This document shows, in pieces, positions 6,853 to 10,313 of a stretch of DNA of 10,313 nt. Position 1 is the first letter of the stretch; every line of letters starts with the position of its first letter. A program made the position numbers and the translations under genes. The stretch spans positions 1-10,313 of the forward strand of contig JAFNGF010000111.1 of the NCBI GenBank assembly GCA_017885385.1. The letters run 5' to 3'. The notes beneath the pieces were generated by a model. That model was given only the letters and a program-made list of their open reading frames with translations. It was not told the DNA's origin and did not search any database. This DNA is from Planctomycetota bacterium. GTDB taxonomy: Bacteria > Planctomycetota > Phycisphaerae > Sedimentisphaerales > Anaerobacaceae.

Positions 6853-7245
6853 CACTGTCTCCAGCCCGGAATAAGCGTGGGGAGCGAAACGACACTTGTG
6901 AATCTGCAGGTGGTGAGCTGCTGACGGAGCTTGCCGAATCTGCAGCGCGAGCACCTCCACCTTTGCACAAGAAACTTTGATTGGCCATCACTCCCGCCGT
7001 AGTCTCTTCCATATATTCCCAAAGTCATCGCCCTACCGGAGATGGCTAAACATCAGGCAATGGCCCGAGGCAAAGCTCAATCGGCTCTTAAAAAGACCTC
7101 GTTTTTTTGAAATTGACGTAAAGTCTTTTGCAGCAGTATCTTAGGAAGCTACGGAACTGCACTTTTATCTGGGTATTTTCCTGCCGGATTTTCAGCGAAC
7201 ATCCGGTTTCGGGCAGCGTAGTAAACGTATGAACACCGGCAACTA
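6853..7245. other. Gene-free stretch
   Basis: No convincing gene. A ten-base direct repeat gaatctgcag occurs at 6900-6909 and 6936-6945. A six-bp inverted repeat ccggat/atccgg lies at 7184-7189 and 7201-7206, and a seven-bp pair aaaagac/gtctttt at 7091-7097 and 7123-7129. A minus-strand frame of 56-64 codons spans 7088-7282 but shows no recognisable domain. Read leftward from the efflux gene, this could be its 3' untranslated region. Confidence 0.4.
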
Positions 7246-7293
7246 AGGGCTGGGGCAAATCTTTCCCTCCTCTCCTCCGCATGTCCCAGCCCT
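7246..7293. repeat. Hairpin with purine-rich loop
   Basis: Perfect nine-bp inverted repeat agggctggg (7246-7254) / cccagccct (7285-7293). Its 30-base loop on the minus strand contains ggaggagaggaggg (7278-7265), a two-tetrad G-quadruplex-like and Shine-Dalgarno-like tract. It lies 78 bases beyond the stop of the efflux gene. It might stabilise or terminate that transcript, but no U-tract follows on the minus strand. Confidence 0.4.
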
Positions 7294-7347
7294 ATCTTTA
7301 TTCTCACGCCTGATAGCGCCGATTTGCACGGCGTGCAGACCTCGTAT

Positions 7348-7380
7348 AGCTCGGTTGGGTCGAGCGCATTCTACCGAGCT
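7348..7380 (-). repeat. Hairpin spanning the stop codon of the efflux gene
   Basis: Perfect eight-bp inverted repeat agctcggt (7348-7355) / accgagct (7373-7380) that includes the TAG stop at 7373-7371. An alternative five-bp hairpin gctcg/cgagc (7349-7353, 7361-7365) competes with it. No T-run follows on the minus strand, so it is a possible 3'-end structure and not a classical terminator. Confidence 0.4.
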
Positions 7381-10313
7381 TTGGTCTCTTTTATCCAGCA
7401 GTACAAGACCGGCACGATAAGCATTGTAAGTATCTCAATTGTCATTCCGCCAAAAGATGGTATTGCCATCGGCACCATAATATCGCTGCCCCGCCCTGTG
7501 CTTGTCAACACCGGCAACAGTGCCAGTATTGTCGTAGCCGTCGTCATTAAACAAGGCCGAATCCGCCGCGTCCCTGCCCTGATAACTGCTTCGTGAACTT
7601 CCTTCACTGTCGTCGGCTTTAATTTGCCGAACGATTGTTCCAGATATGTGCACATCACAACGCCGTCATCGGAGGCGATCCCAAATAACGCCAAGAATCC
7701 CACCCAAATCGCAACGCTCAAATTTATCGTATGCACCTGGAATAGCTCTCTCATATTCACGCCGAAGACGCTGAAATCTAAAAACCACGGCTGAGCATAC
7801 GCCCAAATCATCAAAAATCCGCCGCCCCACGCTACAATGATGCCCGAAAACACCATAAACGTCGTGATCACCGACTTGAACTGCAGATACAAAATCATAA
7901 ATATGATAAATAGCGCCAGCGGCACCACCACCATAAGTGTCTTCTGTGCCCGTATCTGGCTCTCGTAACTGCCCGCAAACGCATAGCTGACGCCAGGCGG
8001 CACAACCAGCTCGCCTGCCGCGATCTTATCCTTGAGATATTTCTGGCACTGCTCAACCACGTCCACTTCCGCGAATTTGGGCTTCTTGTCTAACAAAACG
8101 TAGCTGGTCAAAAACGTGTCTTCGCTCTTTATCATCTGCGGCCCGGGTACATATCGAATCTTCGCCAGTTGGATGAGTGGTATCTGAGCATCGTCCATCG
8201 CCGGCACCAAAATCTTACCAAGCGTCTCTATCTGGTCACGCAGCTCCCGCAAATATCTTACTCGCACCGGATAACGCTCTCTTCCCTCCACGGTTGTCGT
8301 GATGCTTACACCGCCGATCGCCACCTCAATTACGTCCTGTACCATCTGGATACTGATGCCGTATCTCGCAATTGCTCCGCGATCGATGTCTATCTCTATA
8401 TATGGCGTCCCCACGACACGGTCGGCGATTACCGCCTCGGCTTCAACGCTCGGCACATCCTTCAATAGCCGCTCCAGCTCAAGCCCGAACTTCTCAATCG
8501 TCTTCAAGTCCGGCCCTTTGACTTTGACGCCCATCGGCGCCCGCATCCCGCTTTGCAGCATAACCACACGCGCCGCTATCGGCTGTAATTTTGGCGCGCC
8601 GGTCGTCCCCGGTATTTGTCCCGCCTTGACAATCTCGTCCCAAATGTCGTCGGGGCTCTTGATGTGCTCACGCCACTGCCGATAAGGCCTACCGTTCTCA
8701 TCAGGTATCAGATTACCGCTTGAATCTCGCACAAAATCCTTTGACTTGCTGTCGTATTTGAACCGCACCCGCCTGCCGTCTTTATCCAGAATATACTCCG
8801 GCTTGTAATTGATAACCGTCTCAATCATACTCACAGGCGCTGGGTCCAGAGCCGTCTCCGCCCTGCCTATCTTGCCAACAACCAGTTCGACCTCCGGTAT
8901 CGACTGAAAGGCCTCATCCTGCTTTGTCACAATATCCAGCGCCTCGCCTATCGACGCGTGAGGCATAGTTGTCGGCATATACAGAAAAGACCCCTCGTCC
9001 AAAGGCGGCATAAATTCCTTGCCAAGCCCTGACCATATCAGCCCGCCCAGCACGATAATCAAAACCGGCAGCGACAAAAACGTCAGCTTGTGCCGCAGAC
9101 ACCACGCCAGAATCGCCGGATAATGGTTCTGGAAAATTTTAAAGAACAGAAGCCATCCGCCTATGAGCACAAATACAAACACAAGATTCCTCGCTACCCC
9201 CTTGTCCACGCCTAATGGAATCCAGTGCTCCGTCAGAATTATCCCTACAAAAATCAGCGCCGCGATATTCGCCGCCTTCGGCCCCCACCCGATTGTCTTT
9301 GCCGGCAACTGCTCATGAAACAGATGATACGCGCCTATCGCAATAACAATTAGCGCCGCCCACCACGCAAACAATATCCACGTCGCAACGCCGCACCCAA
9401 GCAGCACCACACCCAATATTTTCCTGCCAGCCTTCTTCAGACTGCTGCCTCTGGTAAACAAAACGTGCGCCGCCGGCGGAATTATCGTCAACGCCACTAT
9501 TATTGAGGCGATGAGGCAGAACGTCTTTGTCCAGGCAAGTGGCTTAAACAGCTTCCCTTCCGCGCCTGTCATCGTAAACACCGGCAGAAAGCTCACCACC
9601 GTAGTCGAAACCGCCGTCAGAATCGCGCTGCCAACCTCGCTGGCCGCCCTGTACACCGCCTCAAGTCTGTTATCTTCCGGCCCGCATTCGTCTAAATGGT
9701 TCAGTATGTTCTCGCAGATGATTATCCCCATATCCACCATTGTGCCTATGGCTATCGCAATTCCCGATAACGCCACAATGTTCGCGTCCACTCGGAACGT
9801 CTTCATCGCGATAAAGCATATCAGCACCGCCAATGGCAATAGCCCGCTTATCAAAACCGAGCTGCGAAGGTGCATCACCATAACGACGACAACGAGTATC
9901 GTGATAAGAATTTCCTCCGTAATCGCCGTCTCAAGTGTTCCTAATGTCTCGTAAATAAGACCCGTCCTGTCGTAAAACGGCACAATCGCAACCTTCGACA
10001 CAGTCCCGTCAGCCAGCATCTTGCTCGGCAGCCCTGGTGATACTTGCTCTATCTCCTTCTTGACGTTCTTGATGGCCGCCAGTGGATTGTATCCGTAACG
10101 CACCACCACCACGCCACCAACCGCCTCGGCACCGCCTTTGTCCAGTGCCCCTCGCCGCAGTGCAGGCCCATACGAAACGTGAGCCACGTCCTTAACGTAC
10201 ACGGGGACATTATCATTTACCTTTATTACGCTATTTTCTATGTCCCCGAGGTTCTTGATGAAGCCCAGCCCGCGTATGACGTACTCCGCCCTGTTAATCT
10301 CTATCGTCCGCGC
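7371..10313 (-). CDS. HME-type RND efflux pump inner-membrane subunit (CusA/CzcA-like), 5' part beyond right edge
   Basis: 980 residues are visible. The frame runs open from the edge (residues 10-22: EYVIRGLGFIKNL, then VPVYVKDVAHVSYGP), so the GTG at 10202 is internal and roughly the first 250 residues including TM1 are missing. As the proton-driven trimeric pump of a tripartite system it would expel metal ions or other compounds. TM4 has GIAIAIGTMVDMGIIICEN with D194, the proton-relay Asp; EFMPPLDEGSFLYMPTTMP marks the second periplasmic half; GIASDDGVVM (D882) and RIRPCLMTT (C921) mark TM10-TM11. The CusA methionine triad is partly kept: M585 in VVMLQSG and M727 in GPQMIKSE align, but the middle one is replaced (GGVSITTTVEG, S670). 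An extra hydrophobic block (about residues 299-392, roughly four TM segments) and a charged periplasmic insert (about 506-552) make it longer than CusA. Long forms of this kind are known. Adaptor and outer-membrane genes would lie upstream, outside the window. Confidence 0.93.
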   Translation of the reverse strand, partial: ARTIEINRAEYVIRGLGFIKNLGDIENSVIKVNDNVPVYVKDVAHVSYGPALRRGALDKGGAEAVGGVVVVRYGYNPLAAIKNVKKEIEQVSPGLPSKMLADGTVSKVAIVPFYDRTGLIYETLGTLETAITEEILITILVVVVMVMHLRSSVLISGLLPLAVLICFIAMKTFRVDANIVALSGIAIAIGTMVDMGIIICENILNHLDECGPEDNRLEAVYRAASEVGSAILTAVSTTVVSFLPVFTMTGAEGKLFKPLAWTKTFCLIASIIVALTIIPPAAHVLFTRGSSLKKAGRKILGVVLLGCGVATWILFAWWAALIVIAIGAYHLFHEQLPAKTIGWGPKAANIAALIFVGIILTEHWIPLGVDKGVARNLVFVFVLIGGWLLFFKIFQNHYPAILAWCLRHKLTFLSLPVLIIVLGGLIWSGLGKEFMPPLDEGSFLYMPTTMPHASIGEALDIVTKQDEAFQSIPEVELVVGKIGRAETALDPAPVSMIETVINYKPEYILDKDGRRVRFKYDSKSKDFVRDSSGNLIPDENGRPYRQWREHIKSPDDIWDEIVKAGQIPGTTGAPKLQPIAARVVMLQSGMRAPMGVKVKGPDLKTIEKFGLELERLLKDVPSVEAEAVIADRVVGTPYIEIDIDRGAIARYGISIQMVQDVIEVAIGGVSITTTVEGRERYPVRVRYLRELRDQIETLGKILVPAMDDAQIPLIQLAKIRYVPGPQMIKSEDTFLTSYVLLDKKPKFAEVDVVEQCQKYLKDKIAAGELVVPPGVSYAFAGSYESQIRAQKTLMVVVPLALFIIFMILYLQFKSVITTFMVFSGIIVAWGGGFLMIWAYAQPWFLDFSVFGVNMRELFQVHTINLSVAIWVGFLALFGIASDDGVVMCTYLEQSFGKLKPTTVKEVHEAVIRAGTRRIRPCLMTTATTILALLPVLTSTGRGSDIMVPMAIPSFGGMTIEILTMLIVPVLYCWIKETKAR

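Noticed and set aside
6870..7028. Minus-strand frame with a cysteine-rich stretch (RWRCSRCRFGKLRQQ)
   Set aside because: No good ribosome binding site, no recognisable zinc-ribbon spacing beyond one CxxC, and it ends in the terminator-side spacer; most likely chance.
7218..7232. LPETG motif in the short minus-strand frame, suggesting sortase anchoring
   Set aside because: The motif is near the N-terminus with no following hydrophobic segment and basic tail, and the organism type is not one expected to use sortase anchoring.
7341..7368. tRNA D-arm-like wording (tatagctcggttgggtcgagcgc)
   Set aside because: No acceptor stem, anticodon arm or T arm (GGTTCGA...) follows in register; the downstream bases are the efflux gene's own codons.
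10200..10202. GTG at 10202 as the start of the RND pump gene
   Set aside because: The same frame stays open to the right edge and encodes well-matching CusA-type sequence (EYVIRGLGF...), so the gene is truncated by the window and does not start here.

Overview
The window looks like a chromosomal piece from a Planctomycetota bacterium, possibly of the Phycisphaerae type, of moderate GC. The main reasons are two adjacent Cys-type S1 sulfatases with twin-arginine (Tat) signals, one with the 'SEDISP' N-terminal signature common in planctomycete sulfatases. A stand-alone lysine-rich micropeptide and a short REP-like element of the 'gcacgggcttccagcccgtg' type also fit. The taxonomy is inferred from protein style only; no rRNA or marker gene is present.

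Layout, left to right. (1) 1-1947, minus strand: two sulfatase genes whose ends overlap by 14 bases. The downstream one runs off the left edge. (2) 1948-2233: the divergent promoter region, with a 51-base double-hairpin repeat just upstream of the sulfatase ribosome binding site and a sigma70-like promoter facing the next gene. (3) 2234-3979, plus strand: a Tat-exported gamma-glutamyltransferase-family enzyme with the active-site signature of the YwrD/acylase-like branch. (4) 3980-4129: a convergent intergenic spacer made largely of low-complexity repeat modules. (5) 4130-6286, minus strand: a prolyl oligopeptidase family (S9A) lipoprotein with its own promoter. (6) 6287-7370: over 1 kb without a conventional gene. 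It contains a complete miniature transcription unit on the plus strand: a candidate promoter, a strong Shine-Dalgarno sequence, a 19-residue peptide that is 12/19 lysine, and a 12-bp perfect terminator hairpin. Several hairpins without an obvious role follow. (7) 7371-10313, minus strand: a CusA/CzcA-type (HME) RND efflux pump subunit whose 5' end lies beyond the right edge.

The genes do not form one pathway. The common theme is export of hydrolases to the cell envelope: two sulfatases and a GGT-like enzyme by Tat, and the S9 peptidase as a Sec lipoprotein. This fits an organism that scavenges sulfated polysaccharides and peptides. The RND pump belongs to a separate efflux locus whose adaptor and outer-membrane genes would lie beyond the right edge. 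I see no convincing new multi-gene system. The most overlooked-looking item is the lysine-rich micropeptide unit at about 6608-6852.
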